Shown: positions 1 to 13,871 of the stretch, in pieces
Layout: every line of letters starts with the position of its first letter
Position numbering within the stretch: the first letter of the stretch is position 1
NCBI RefSeq assembly: GCF_032464895.1
Contig: NZ_JAWDIC010000001.1
Location: 558,001 to 622,000 of the forward strand
DNA length: 64,000 nt
Source of the DNA: Phycicoccus sp. M110.8
Lineage (GTDB): Bacteria; Actinomycetota; Actinomycetes; Actinomycetales; Dermatophilaceae
Direction: 5' to 3'
The notes under the pieces: generated by a model
Seen by the model: the letters and a program-made list of their open reading frames with translations, nothing else
Database searches by the model: none
What the model was told of the DNA's origin: nothing
Translations under genes and position numbers: made by a program

Positions 1-372
1 ATGCTCGCCCTGGCAGGGAGGACCGCGGACGTCGTCGCACTCGGCGCCACGCCGTTCGCGGACGAGGCCGCCCTCGCCGCGATGGCCACGACGGTCCTCC
101 GGTCAGCGGGCGACCGTGCCCGGGACCTGGTGCTCAACGTCAACCTCGTCGCCGTCGGCGACCGGGTGCCGCCGTGGCTCGAGCAGCGCATGGGCCTGAC
201 CATGACGGCACTGCGCGAGGCGGGGGCGGCCACGTACCTCAGCGGCGGCACCGACGAGATGGTCGACACGCTCGAGCGCCGGCGCGCGACGACCGGGGTG
301 TCCTACGTGTGCGCGGGGACCGACCACGCGGACGTGCTGGCCCCCGTCGTGGAGCGTCTGCGCGGTCGCTGA
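1..372 (+). CDS. F420-dependent (luciferase-like) oxidoreductase, C-terminal part
   Basis: This is the 3' end of a gene that enters the window from the left. The first in-window codon happens to be ATG, but the protein opens with MLALAGRTADVVALG, which is typical of the interior of LLM-class flavin/F420 oxidoreductases (a strand of the TIM barrel before the last third). The visible 123 residues end with a helix ending VVERLRGR, as in family members that close on the last barrel helix. These enzymes use coenzyme F420 or FMN for hydride transfer; the substrate cannot be told. The reading frame stops at TGA 370-372 and is followed by a strong hairpin shared with the convergent glgP gene. An actual start at position 1 is unlikely because the N-terminal half of the fold would be missing. 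Confidence 0.6.
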   Translation: MLALAGRTADVVALGATPFADEAALAAMATTVLRSAGDRARDLVLNVNLVAVGDRVPPWLEQRMGLTMTALREAGAATYLSGGTDEMVDTLERRRATTGVSYVCAGTDHADVLAPVVERLRGR

Positions 373-444
373 CCTGCCGGACCCGTCCAGCCGCGTCGGC
401 CGCGCGTCAGCCGCGCGTCGTGGGTCGCCCGGTCCCCCGGACAG

Positions 445-483
445 CGGTATGCCGCGTGCGCAGGGCGCGCACGCGGCATACCG
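445..483. terminator. Bidirectional hairpin terminator
   Basis: A perfect 17-bp stem (445-461 with 467-483) closes a 5-nt loop AGGGC between two convergent genes. There is no T-run on either side, which is usual in high-GC actinobacteria. The stem ends are made of CGGTATGCCG and CGGCATACCG, the word that is enriched across the window. Confidence 0.75.
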
Positions 484-501
484 ACGGGGTGGGAAGGCGG
501 G

Positions 502-3096
502 TCAGGCGTTGACGACCAGCCCCAGCTCGCTGGTGCTGGCCAGCCCGGCGTGCCTGGGCAGGATCCGCACGGTGTAGCCGAACGACCCGGTCCGCGAGAG
601 CGCGAAGTCGCCCGCGAACTGGTGCCGGCCGCCCTCGTAGGACTCGACGAAGTCCAGCGACTTCACCTCGACGTCCTTGAGCTCGTCGCTGTCGCGGGCG
701 GTGCCGTGCACCACCTGGACGTCGACGTCCGCGGGGTCGAGCCCGTCGAGCGAGACGTACGCGCGCACGTGCAGCGTCTCGCCGATCTGCGGGCTGTCGC
801 CGACGCCGGAGGACTCCACGTGGTCCACGCGGACGTTCGGCCACGCGGCCGTGACCTTGGCCTTGTAGGCCGCGAGCTCGCGGGCGCCGACGAAGGTGTC
901 GCCGTTGAGCGCCCACCCCGCCCGGGCCGCGGGGCCGTAGAGCTGGGTGGTGTAGTCGCGCACCATCCGGCTCGCGAGGACCTTCGGGCCCAGCGTCTGC
1001 AGGGTGTGCACCATCATCCCGAGCCAGTTCTGCGGCAGCCCGTCGGCGTCACGGTCGTAGAACCGCGGCGCGACGACGGTCTCGATGAGGTCGTAGAGCG
1101 CGGCGGCCTCGATGTCGTCGCGGCGGTGGGCGTCCTCGACACCGTCGGCGGTCGGGATGGCCCAGCCGTTCTCGCCGTCGTACCACTCGTCCCACCAGCC
1201 GTCGAGGATGGAGAGGTTGAGCCCGCCGTTGAGGGCGGCCTTCATGCCCGATGTGCCGCAGGCCTCGAACGGGCGCAGCGGGTTGTTCAGCCACACGTCG
1301 CAGCCCGGGTAGAGGTACTGCGCCATGGCGATGTCGTAGTTGGGCAGGAAGACGATCCGGTGGCGGATCTCCGGGTCGTCGGCGAAGCGCACCATCTGCT
1401 GGATGAGCTGCTTGCCGGTCTCGTCGGCGGGGTGCGACTTGCCGGCGATGACGAGCTGGATCGGGCGCTCCGGGTCGAGCAGGAGGCGCTTGAGCCGCTC
1501 GGGGTCGCGCAGCATGAGGGTGAGCCGCTTGTACGTGGGCACGCGGCGGGCGAAGCCGATGGTCAGCACGTCGGGGTCGAGGATGTCGTCGACCCAGCCG
1601 AGCTCGGCCGGGCTGGCGCCGCGCTTCTTCCACGACGAGCGGGTGCGCCGGCGGGCCTCCTGGACGAGCTGGGCGCGCATCTCGCGCTTGGTCTCCCAGA
1701 TGGCCTGGCGGGGGACGTCGGAGATGCGGTCCCAGGCGTGGTCGCGCTCGATGTCGGTGGTGCCGAGGTGCTTGGCGGCGAGCTCGTAGACGCGGCGGTC
1801 GACCCAAGTGCCGGCGTGGACACCGTTGGTGACGCTCGTGATCGGCACCTCGTCGTCGTCGAAGCCGGGCCACAGGCCGTCGAACATCTCGCGGCTGACG
1901 ACACCGTGCAGCTGGGAGACGCCGTTGGCCCGCTGGCCGAGGCGCAGGCCCATGACGGCCATGTTGAAGATGCCGGCCTGGCCGCCGGGGTAGTCCTCGG
2001 CGCCCAGGGCGAGCAGGCGCTCGATCGGCACGCCGGCGACGGCGTTGTCGCCGCCGAAGTGCAGCTCGATGAGGTCGGCGCCGAACCGGTCGATGCCGGC
2101 CGGGACGGGGGTGTGCGTGGTGAACACGGTCGCCGCACGCACGGCCTCGAGCGCCTCCTCGGAGGACAGGCCGGCCTGCTGGGTCAGCTCGTGGATGCGC
2201 TCGACGCCGAGGAAGCCCGCGTGGCCCTCGTTGGTGTGGTAGACGTCCGGCGCCGGGGCCCCGGTGAGCCGCGACCACAGGCGCAGCGCGCGCACGCCGC
2301 CGATGCCGAGGAGCATCTCCTGCTGGAGGCGCTGCTCGCCGCCGCCACCGTAGAGGCGGTTGGTGATGTCACGGGCGGCCTCGTCGTTCTCCGGCACGTC
2401 GGAGTCGAGCAGGAGGAGCGGGACGCGGCCGACCTGGGCGCGCCACACGTGGGCGTGCAGCTCCCGGCCACCCGGCAGGTCCAGGGTGATGACGCACGGG
2501 GTGCCGTCGTCCTCGCGCAGCAGGCTGAGCGGCAGGCCGTCGGGGTCGAGGACCGGGTAGGTCTCCTGCTGCCAGCCGTCGCGGTTGAGGCTCTGCTTGA
2601 AGTAGCCGGTCTTGTAGAAGAGGCCGACGCCGACGATCGGGACGCCGAGGTCGGAGGCGGTCTTGAGGTGGTCGCCGGCGAGGATGCCCAGGCCGCCGGA
2701 GTACTGCGGCAGCACCTCGGTGATGCCGAACTCGGGGCTGAAGTAGCCGATGGCCTGGGGGGCGCGCCGGCCCTTGTCGTCGGCCTCCTGGCCCTCGGCC
2801 CACGCCTGGTACCAGCGGGGCTCGGTGAGGTACTCGTCGAGGTCGGACTTGGCGGCTGCGACGGCGGCGACGAAGTCGTGGTTGCCGGCGAGGTCGGCGA
2901 GCTCCTGGGGGGACAGGGCCGACAGGAGGCGCACCGGGTCGTGGCGGACCTTGGCCCACCGGTCGGCGTCGATGCGCTGGAACAGGTCCCGGGTCGGGGG
3001 GTGCCACGACCACCGCAGGTTGCTTGCGAGGTCGCCGAGCGCTGCAATGGGCTCGGGCAGGACGGTACGGACGCTGAAGCGTCGGATGGCCTTCAC
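502..3096 (-). CDS. glgP: Glycogen/alpha-glucan phosphorylase
   Basis: The product releases glucose-1-phosphate from alpha-1,4-glucan with pyridoxal phosphate as cofactor. The 864-residue protein begins MKAIRRFSVRTVLP, which matches the start of actinobacterial alpha-glucan phosphorylases with an N-terminal DUF3417 region (residues about 15-125). Conserved blocks include YHTNEGHAGF, TTHTPVPAGIDRF, FARRVPTYKR and near the C-terminus ACGTSGMKAALNGG, which carries the cofactor lysine. I chose GTG at 3096 because an upstream ATG at 3198 adds 34 residues with no family similarity, and a TAGGAT -10 element lies 8 nt before this GTG. It is divergent from the glgE operon; together they degrade and build the same polymer, and its glucose-1-phosphate can feed Pgm from the opposite operon. 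Confidence 0.93.
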   Translation of the reverse strand: MKAIRRFSVRTVLPEPIAALGDLASNLRWSWHPPTRDLFQRIDADRWAKVRHDPVRLLSALSPQELADLAGNHDFVAAVAAAKSDLDEYLTEPRWYQAWAEGQEADDKGRRAPQAIGYFSPEFGITEVLPQYSGGLGILAGDHLKTASDLGVPIVGVGLFYKTGYFKQSLNRDGWQQETYPVLDPDGLPLSLLREDDGTPCVITLDLPGGRELHAHVWRAQVGRVPLLLLDSDVPENDEAARDITNRLYGGGGEQRLQQEMLLGIGGVRALRLWSRLTGAPAPDVYHTNEGHAGFLGVERIHELTQQAGLSSEEALEAVRAATVFTTHTPVPAGIDRFGADLIELHFGGDNAVAGVPIERLLALGAEDYPGGQAGIFNMAVMGLRLGQRANGVSQLHGVVSREMFDGLWPGFDDDEVPITSVTNGVHAGTWVDRRVYELAAKHLGTTDIERDHAWDRISDVPRQAIWETKREMRAQLVQEARRRTRSSWKKRGASPAELGWVDDILDPDVLTIGFARRVPTYKRLTLMLRDPERLKRLLLDPERPIQLVIAGKSHPADETGKQLIQQMVRFADDPEIRHRIVFLPNYDIAMAQYLYPGCDVWLNNPLRPFEACGTSGMKAALNGGLNLSILDGWWDEWYDGENGWAIPTADGVEDAHRRDDIEAAALYDLIETVVAPRFYDRDADGLPQNWLGMMVHTLQTLGPKVLASRMVRDYTTQLYGPAARAGWALNGDTFVGARELAAYKAKVTAAWPNVRVDHVESSGVGDSPQIGETLHVRAYVSLDGLDPADVDVQVVHGTARDSDELKDVEVKSLDFVESYEGGRHQFAGDFALSRTGSFGYTVRILPRHAGLASTSELGLVVNA

Positions 3097-3248
3097 GAGG
3101 GGCCATCCTAAGCCCTCGGGGCCCCATCCTTGTTGGTTTCTTGCAGAACTTTCACGGGATTTCAGCGGCACGCCCCTGGCCTGCGCAAAGACGTCCACCG
3201 GGCGCCGCGAACATGTGCCCGGCGGGCGAACCGAGTAGCGTCAGGCGC
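3097..3248. promoter_or_regulatory. Divergent glgP/glgE promoter region
   Basis: This 152-bp gap carries two outward promoters. For glgE, TAGCGT at 3236-3241 sits 7 nt before the GTG start, so the transcript is probably leaderless. For glgP, the complement of ATCCTA at 3105-3110 reads TAGGAT, 8 nt before its GTG. Between them, 3138-3157 has TTCTTGCAGAACTTTCACGG, containing CTTGCAG (3140-3146). From memory, CTTGCAG repeats occur in Streptomyces amylase promoters bound by MalR/Reg1-type LacI regulators; that the same control acts here is inference. Confidence 0.5.
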
Positions 3249-5353
3249 GTGACTGCGACCCCCCGAGCAACCACATCCCCCACCCCCGCCGCGCCGTCCG
3301 CCGGCGCCCCGGGGACGACCCGGGCGGCAGCGTCCAAACCCCCGCTTTCCACCCCGCCGCAGCGCCCGGTCGGCCGCATCCCGGTCCAGGACGTGCGCCC
3401 GTGCGTGGACAACGGCGCGCGGCCGGCGGCGAGCGTCGTCGGCGAGGAGCTCACCGTCTCCGCCACGGTCTTCCGCGAGGGCCACGACGCGGTCAACGCC
3501 TCGGTCGTGCTCACCTCCCCCACCGGGGCCGAGACCCTCGTGCCCATGACCCTCGTCAACCCGGGGCTCAACGCGTGGGAGGCGGTCGTCGCACCCGCGG
3601 AGCTGGGGCTGTGGAGCTACCGGGTCGAGGGCTGGTCGGACCCGTACGCCACGTGGGACCACGACGCCTCGATCAAGGTCGCCGCGGACATCGACTCCGA
3701 GCTCATGCTCGAGGAGGGCGCGCGGGTGCTGGAGCGCGCGCTGGCCGAGGTCGAGCGCCCCGCCGCCGCGCGGACCCTGCTGGAGGACGCCGTCACCGCC
3801 CTGCGCGACACCCGGCGCCCCCCGCAGGCACGCCTGCACGTCGGGACGGACCCTGCGGTCCGCACCGAGCTCCACGACCGCCCCCTGCGCGACTTCGTCA
3901 GCCAGTCCGCCGACCTGCCCCTCCTGGTCGAGCGGGAGCGGGCCCTCTACGGCGCCTGGTACGAGATCTTTCCGCGCTCGGAGGGCGCGGTGCAGGACCC
4001 GGAGACCGGGGCGTGGACGTCCGGCACGCTGCGCACCGCCGCGAAGCGCCTCCCCGCCATCGCCGACATGGGTTTCGACGTCGTCTACCTGACCCCCATC
4101 CACCCGATCGGCACGACCGCGCGCAAGGGCCCCAACAACACCCTGGACGCCGGGCCCGACGACCCGGGCAGCCCCTACGCCATCGGCTCGCCCGACGGCG
4201 GGCACGACGCCATCCACCCCGACCTCGGGACCTTCGAGGACTTTGACGCCTTCGTCGCGCGCGCCGAGGAGCTCGGCCTCGAGGTGGCCCTGGACATCGC
4301 CCTGCAGTGCTCCCCCGACCACCCGTACGTCACCAGCCACCCCGAGTGGTTCACGACGCGCGCCGACGGCACCATCGCGTATGCCGAGAACCCGCCGAAG
4401 AAGTACCAGGACATCTACCCGCTCAACTTCGACAACGACCCTGCCGGGGCGTATGCCGAGGTGCGCCGGGTCATCCAGGTGTGGATCGACCACGGGGTCA
4501 AGATCTTCCGCGTCGACAACCCGCACACCAAGCCGGTCGAGTTCTGGCAGTGGCTCATCGAGGACGTCGCGCGCGACCACCCGGACGTCATCTGGCTGGC
4601 CGAGGCGTTCACCAAGCCCGCGATGATGCACACCCTGGCCAAGGTCGGGTTCCAGCAGTCGTACACGTACTACGCCTGGCGCAACCAGAAGTGGGAGCTC
4701 GAGGAGTACGTCCGCGAGCTGGCGGGCGACGCGGCGGCATACATGCGCCCGTCGTTCTGGCCGACCACGCACGACATCCTCACGCCCTACATGCAGTTCG
4801 GCGGCCCCGCCGCGTGGAAGCTGCGGGCGGCCCTGGCCGCGACGCTCGTGCCGACCTACGGCATCTACGCCGGGTACGAGCTGATCGAGCACGTGGCGCG
4901 CCCCGGCGCGGAGGAGCAGATCGACAACGAGAAGTACCAGTACAAGAACCGCCACTGGGAGGACTACGAGCCCGGCGGCCCCAAGGAGGGGCAGTCGCTC
5001 GCCGGCTACCTCACGCGGCTCAACGAGATCCGCCGCGCGCACCCGTCACTGCACTGGCTGCGCAACATCACCTTCCACCACGTGGACGACGAGAACATCA
5101 TGGCGTTCTCCAAGCGCCGCGTGCTGGCCGACGGCACCGAGGACGTCGTCGTGGTCGTCGCCAACCTCGACCCGCACAGCACGCGCGAGTCGATGGTCCA
5201 CCTCGACATGCCGGCGCTCGGGCTCGGGTGGCAGGACCAGGTGGCCGCCCACGACCTGGTCACCGACCAGTCCTGGCAGTGGGGGGAGAACGTCTACGTG
5301 AGACTGGGTCCGGAGACCGAGCCCGTGCACGTCGTCGAGATCAGGAGGTTCTG

Positions 5354-5354
<1 letters not shown>
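3249..5354 (+). CDS. glgE: Alpha-1,4-glucan:maltose-1-phosphate maltosyltransferase
   Basis: GlgE extends alpha-glucan with maltosyl units from alpha-maltose-1-phosphate. The 701-residue protein has the family's N-terminal domain ([16 protein letters not shown], about 42-57), a GH13_3 barrel with the nucleophile Asp423 in IFRVDNPH and the acid/base Glu452 in WLAEAFTKP, and a C-terminal beta domain ending HVVEIRRF. The GTG at 3249 is preferred over an upstream ATG at 3141 because the length then matches mycobacterial GlgE and a TAGCGT -10 element lies 7 nt before it, suggesting a leaderless message. The first 40 residues are Pro/Ala/Thr-rich and poorly conserved. It is the first gene of glgE-treS-mak-glgB-pgm; its stop overlaps the treS start by one base, with AGGAGG at 5343-5348 serving treS. 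Confidence 0.95.
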
Positions 5355-7058
<1,704 letters not shown>

Positions 7059-7066
<8 letters not shown>

Positions 7067-8498
7067 GATCCACACGTCCGCCTCGCTGTCGCCGACCAAG
7101 CTGGAGCTGCTCGCCGGCTGGATGGGACGGCAGCGGTGGTATGCCGCCAAGGGCAGCACCCCGCGCCTGCGCAAGCTCTGGTCGTGGCGCCTCGACGACC
7201 CCGCGGGGCAGGTGGGGATCGAGACCATCCTCGTCGTCGACGAGGCCGGTCCCGCGCCGGTGCTCTACCAGGTGCCCCTCACCTACCGCGCCGCTCCGCT
7301 CGAGGGCGGTCAGTCGGCCCTGGTCGGCACGACGGAGCACACGGTCCTGGGCCGCCGCTGGGTGTACGACGGGCCGCACGACCCGGTGTACGCCGCCCAG
7401 CTGCTCGAGCTGGCGCTGGGCCGGGCCGTCCCGCAAGCCGGCTCGCAGTCCGACACCGTCGAGCCCGACGTGGTCGGTGAGCGACACCGGTCGTGGACGC
7501 AGGAGGTGACGCTGCGCGGCTCGCGCGTGCTGTCCGGCGAGCAGTCCAACACCTCGATCGTGTTCGACTGCGTCGACGCCGACGGCGCCCCGAAGCCGTT
7601 GATCTGCAAGGTCTTCCGCATGCTGCACGACGGTGAGAACCCCGACGTGACGGTGCAGGGCGCCCTCTCCGAGGGCGGCTCGACGCGGGTGCCTGGCATG
7701 GTCGGCGCCGTGTCGGCACGCTGGCCCTCGCCCGTCGAGGGCGGTCAGTCCGCTGCCGGTCACCTGGCCTTCGCCCAGGAGTTCTTCCCGGGCACCGAGG
7801 ACGCGTGGCGCGTCGCGCTGCGGGCCATCGGCGCCGGCGAGGACTTCACGACGCCCGCACGCGACCTCGGGGCCGCGACCGCCGAGGTGCACGACCTGCT
7901 GGCACGGGTGCTGCCGACCGAGCCGGTGACGGAGGCGGCCATCGCCGACGTCGTCGCCGGGATGCGGGCGCGGTACGTCGCGGCCGCCTCCGAGGTGCCG
8001 GCCCTGGCCGCCTTCGAGCACCGGATCGCATCGGTCTTCGACCGGGCCGTCAACGCGCCCTGGCCCCGGCTCCAGCGCATCCACGGCGACTACCACCTCG
8101 GGCAGGTCCTGCAGGTGGCCGGTCGCGGGTGGGTGCTGCTCGACTTCGAGGGCGAGCCGCTGCGGCCGCTTGCCGAGCGCAGCCGCCCCGACCTCGCGAT
8201 CCGCGACGTGGCGGGCATGCTCCGCTCGTTCGACTACGCCGCCGGGTCGTGGGAGCAGTCCCATCCCGGCAGGAGCGCCCGCGACTGGGCCGCCGCCACG
8301 CAGGCCGCCTTCCTCGACGGGTATGCCACGGCGGCCGGGACCGACCCCCGCGACAACCCCGCACTGCTCATCGCGTTCCAGCTCGACAAGGCCCTCTACG
8401 AGGTGGTGTACGAGGCACGAAACCGCCCACCGTGGCTGACCATCCCGACCGCCGCAGTGGCCCGACTGCTCGACGACGCACGAAGGGACCTGGCATGA
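7059..8498 (+). CDS. mak: Maltokinase
   Basis: Mak phosphorylates maltose to alpha-maltose-1-phosphate, the donor used by GlgE. The 479-residue protein has the family N-terminal cap ([19 protein letters not shown]) and an aminoglycoside-phosphotransferase-like C-lobe with the catalytic loop [11 protein letters not shown] and the metal-binding strand [13 protein letters not shown]. It begins with GTG at 7059, overlapping the last 8 bases of treS, and its stop overlaps the ATG of glgB (ATGA), which makes it a translationally coupled middle gene of the GlgE pathway operon. Confidence 0.93.
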
Positions 8499-11004
8499 GC
8501 CCCAAGTTCGGCAAGAACAAGAAGGACCCGAAGGACCCGCAGGCCGGCAGCACGCCTGCCACAACTCCCGGCGACCCGACGCAGGCCACGCCTGACGCGC
8601 CCCACCTGGACACGTCCCAGGCGCCGGCGGCGCCGTCGACCCACCCGGACCCGGAAGCACCCGAGCCGGGCCGGGTGACCGAGCCTCCGGCCAGCCGGGA
8701 ATCCACCCCGGCGACGAGCCAGGTGACCGAGGCGCCCGCGAGCCCGGAGCCCCGACCCGGCCAGGTGACCGAGCCGCCCGTGAGCCGCGAGCCCGAGCCG
8801 GTCCCCGTGCCGGCCACGCCGCAGGAGGCCATCCGCGCCTTCATCGACGGCCGCCACCAGCAGCCGCACGACCTGCTGGGCCACCACCTCGAGCCCGAGG
8901 GCCTGGTGGTGCGCGCCTTCCGGCCGTTCGCGGCCTCGGTGGCCGTCCGCTTCGCCGACGGCGAGCAGGTGGCGATGGAGCACGAGTCCGACGGCGTGTG
9001 GCGCGGCCTGCGCCCCGGCGCCACGCAGACCCAGGACTACCGCCTGCTCGTCGCCTACGGCGACGGCATCGAGCACGTGCAGGACGATCCCTACCGGTTC
9101 GCCCCCACGCTGGGCGACCTCGACCGGTACCTCATCGGCGAGGGACGGCACGAGCAGCTGTGGACCGTCCTGGGCGCCCACGTCCGCGAGTACGGCGGCC
9201 CGATGGGCACGGTGGTCGGCACGTCGTTCGCCGTGTGGGCCCCTCGCGCCCAGGCCGTCCACGTCGTCGGCGATTTCAACGGCTGGGACAACCGCACCCA
9301 CCCGATGCGCCTGCTCGGCGAGTCCGGCGTCTGGGAGCTCTTCGTCCCCGGCGTCGGTGACGGTGCCCTCTACAAGTTCATGGTCCGCGGGGCCGACGGC
9401 CGCGTGCGCGAGAAGGCCGACCCGATGGCGCGGTCGACCGAGCTGCCCCCCGGACGGGCGTCGCGGGTCGAGCAGTCGCGCTACGACTGGCAGGACGAGG
9501 ACTGGCTGCGCCACCGCACCGGGAACGACGCGCACGCCGCGCCGATGAGCGTCTACGAGGTGCACCTGGGCTCGTGGCGCAAGGGGCAGTCCTACCGCGA
9601 CCTCGCCGAGCACCTGGTCAACTACACCCGCGACCTGGGTTTCACCCACGTCGAGTTCATGCCGGTGATGGAGCACCCGTACCCGCCGTCGTGGGGCTAC
9701 CACGTCACCAGCTACTACGCGCCCAGCGCGCGGTTCGGGACGCCGGATGACTTCCGCTACCTCGTCGACCGGCTGCACCAGGCCGGGATCGGCGTCATCC
9801 TCGACTGGGTGCCGGGCCACTTCGCGACCGACCCGTGGGCGCTGGCGCAGTTCGACGGGCTGCCGCTGTACGAGCACCCGGACCCCCGCAAGGGCTGGCA
9901 CCCCGAGTGGGGCTCGTACATCTTCGACTTCGGCCGCCAGCAGGTGCGCAACTTCCTCGTGGCGAATGCCGTGTACTGGCTCGAGGAGTTCCACGTCGAC
10001 GGCCTGCGAGTCGACGGCGTCGCGTCGATGCTGTACCTCGACTACGCCCGCCGTGACGGCGAGTGGATCCCGAACGTGCACGGGGGCCGCGAGAACCTCG
10101 AGGCGGTGGGCCTGCTCCAGGAGGCCAACGCCACGGCATACAAGCGGGTCCCCGGCATCGTCACGATCGCCGAGGAGTCCACGTCCTGGCCGGGGGTCAC
10201 CAAGCCGACCGACGCGGGCGGCCTCGGCTTCGGGCTGAAGTGGAACATGGGCTGGATGAACGACTCCTTGCGGTACCTCAAGGAGGACCCGGTCCACCGG
10301 CAGTACCACCACAACCTGCTGACGTTCTCGCTCATGTACGCCTACAGCGAGAACTACCTGCTGCCGATCAGCCACGACGAGGTCGTGCACGGCAAGGGCT
10401 CGCTGCTGCGCAAGGTGCCGGGCAGCCGGTACGACCAGCTGGCGACGGTCCGCGCCTACCTCGCGTACATCTGGAGCCACCCCGGCAAGCAGCTGATCTT
10501 CATGGGCACGGAGTTCGCCCAGGAGGCCGAGTGGGCCGACGGCCGCGAGCTCGACTGGTGGCTGCTCGACCACGCGGCCCACTACCGGGTGCACAACCTG
10601 GTCAAGGAGCTCAACCGGGTCTACAAGGAGAGCCGGGCCCTGTGGGCGCTGGACTCGGACTCGGCCGGGTTCGAGTGGCTCAACGCCAACGACAACGCCG
10701 GCAACACGTACTCCTACCTGCGGTTCGGGACCCCTGACCGGCAGGGCGACGTGCTGGCAGTGGCCGTGAACTTCGGCGGCATCTCCCGTGACCCGCTGCG
10801 CCTGGGTGTCCCCCGGGCGGGCCGCTGGAAGGTCGTGCTCGACACGAGCGGGTTCGACGAGTTCGGCACCGCCAGCCAGGCCGGGGTCGAGCTGGAGGCG
10901 CAGGAGGTGCCGGCCGACGGCCAGCCGTACTCCGTCGAGGTGACGGTGGCGAAGCTGTCCGCCGTCTACCTCGCGCCGGTCGAGGAGGAGAAGGTGACCA
11001 CGCC

Positions 11005-11008
<4 letters not shown>
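8495..11008 (+). CDS. glgB: 1,4-alpha-glucan branching enzyme with long N-terminal tail
   Basis: GlgB introduces alpha-1,6 branches into the glucan made by GlgE. After a CBM48-like module (about 115-300) comes a GH13 barrel with nucleophile Asp507 ([11 protein letters not shown]), acid/base Glu560 ([11 protein letters not shown]) and the [10 protein letters not shown] block. The protein is 837 residues, roughly 100 longer than mycobacterial GlgB. The excess is an N-terminal tail (1 to about 108) rich in Pro, Thr, Ala and Glu, beginning with the basic patch [12 protein letters not shown] and containing three imperfect copies of a V-T-E-x-P-x-S-x-E motif (about residues 59-98). The ATG overlaps the mak stop by four bases, so the tail is really translated unless an internal start is used. 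Confidence 0.95.
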
Positions 11009-12648
<1,640 letters not shown>

Positions 12649-13310
12649 CGCTCGTCGTGGGGTGCCGTGTCGACTGTGGCCCGGCGCCCGGACCAGCGAG
12701 CCGGCGGGTTCGGCGCGCTGAGCGGGCGGTCGGCGTGCCGGCTCCACCAGTAGGTGGTGAGCTGGAAGGGCTCGACCCGCCTGTGCGCGGGGAAACGGCG
12801 CCCGGCGAGGTCGCGGTACGCGTCGAGCTCCGTCACCACCGCGTCGCGCGGTCCCGTGCGCTCGGCACCCTCGGTTCCCGTGCACTCGGTGCCGTCGGGT
12901 CCCGCGCCCTCGGCGTCGTCGGGTCCGGCGCGCTCCGCGTCGTCGGGTCCCGCGCCCACGGTGAGGGTGACACCCAGCCCGGGTAGTGCGGCCAGCCACG
13001 CGTGGACCGATGCAGGGAGTTCCGCGGCCTCGAGCCTGCCCACCAGCGACTTGGACACCCCCGCCTGGCGAGCCAGCTCGCGCTGCGAGAGCACACGCCG
13101 TGCCCGCGTCAGTCGCACCTGTCGTGAGATCTCGGCCGCGAGGTCGTCCGGGTCCATCCGCCCACGGTGCCCTGCCCGCCCGCGGTTCGCGGGGACAGCC
13201 CGCGGGGCTGTGGATGCCGCTCTCGCGAGACCGGGCCTGTGGACGACGGGGTCCGTCCCCCGGGGGGAAGGCGCGCGTGCCGGTCCGCCCTCCGTCCTGG
13301 CCGTCGCACG

Positions 13311-13636
13311 CGCGCTATGCGTTGCCCCGGCCCGTGGGGCAGCGCAGCGCGGGGACAGGTCCCGCGCGCACTATGCAATGCCCCGGCCCGTGGGGCAGCA
13401 CAGCGCGGGGACAGGTCCCGCGCGCACTATGCAATGCCCCGACCCGTGGGACAACGCAGCGCGGGGACGGCCCCCGCGCGCTATGCGTTGCCCCGGCCCG
13501 TGGGGCAGCGCAGCGCGGGGACGGCCCCGCGCCCACTATGCGTTGCCCCGGCCCGTGGGGCAGCGCAGAGCAGGGACAGGCCCCGCGCGCGCTATGCGTT
13601 GCCCCGGCCCGTGGGGCAGCGCAGAGCAGGGACAGG
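13311..13636. repeat. Six-unit 54-56-bp tandem repeat with two hairpins per unit
   Basis: Units begin with CTATGC at 13315, 13371, 13427, 13481, 13536 and 13592, giving periods of 56, 56, 54, 55 and 56 bp. Each has the order CTATGC(G/A)(T/A)TGCCCC, GGCCCGT, GGGGCAGC, then GCGGGGAC and a GTCCCGCGC-like arm. TGCCCC pairs with GGGGCA across a 7-nt loop and GCGGGGAC pairs with the following GTCCCGC arm, so each unit can form two hairpins. Copies differ by scattered substitutions. There are no unique spacers, so it is not a CRISPR array. Frames across it are open only because of base composition. Confidence 0.9.
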
Positions 13637-13706
13637 ACCGGCGTCCGCATCGACCCACCCTCCGCCCCTGGCCGCCGCACGCACGCTCTGCCCTGCCCCT
13701 GTCCCT

Positions 13707-13727
13707 GGGGCAATGCATAGTGCGCGC
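13707..13727. repeat. Truncated inverted copy of the 56-bp repeat unit
   Basis: Read on the minus strand this segment is the junction of the repeat (GCGCGCACTATGCAxTGCCCC), followed by AGGGACAGG, so it is a unit in opposite orientation with its central hairpin deleted. It lies about 70 bp beyond the direct array, and the stretch between (13637-13706) shows no gene. Confidence 0.7.
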
Positions 13728-13818
13728 ACCTTCCTTTCCCCTCCAGATCCTCGTGGGCTTCGATCCGGCACGCGCCCGTGTCGCGCCGTGTCCAGCGCGC
13801 GACTCACCGACCGCGGCG

Positions 13819-13862
13819 AATTCGGAGGGGTCCTCCGGAATTAAACGGAGGGTTGCTCCGTT
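13819..13862. promoter_or_regulatory. Tandem palindromes resembling a TetR-type operator
   Basis: Two inverted repeats sit back to back. The second is perfect: AACGGAG (13844-13850), spacer GGTTG, CTCCGTT (13856-13862). The first is CGGAGG, spacer GGT, CCTCCG (13823-13837) with partly matching AATTC/GAATT flanks. AT-rich bases between them (ATTAAAC) are unusual for this genome and fit a promoter. From family knowledge, AAACGGAG-type half sites are common for TetR regulators, but no TetR gene is adjacent. Confidence 0.45.
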
Positions 13863-13871
13863 GTACGGGAC

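Noticed and set aside
13158-13310. Short gene between the XRE gene and the repeat array
   Set aside because: No frame has a ribosome-binding site or protein-like composition; it appears to be the XRE promoter region.
13311-13636. Possible CRISPR array
   Set aside because: Whole units of 54-56 bp are repeated with no unique spacers, and no cas gene is nearby.
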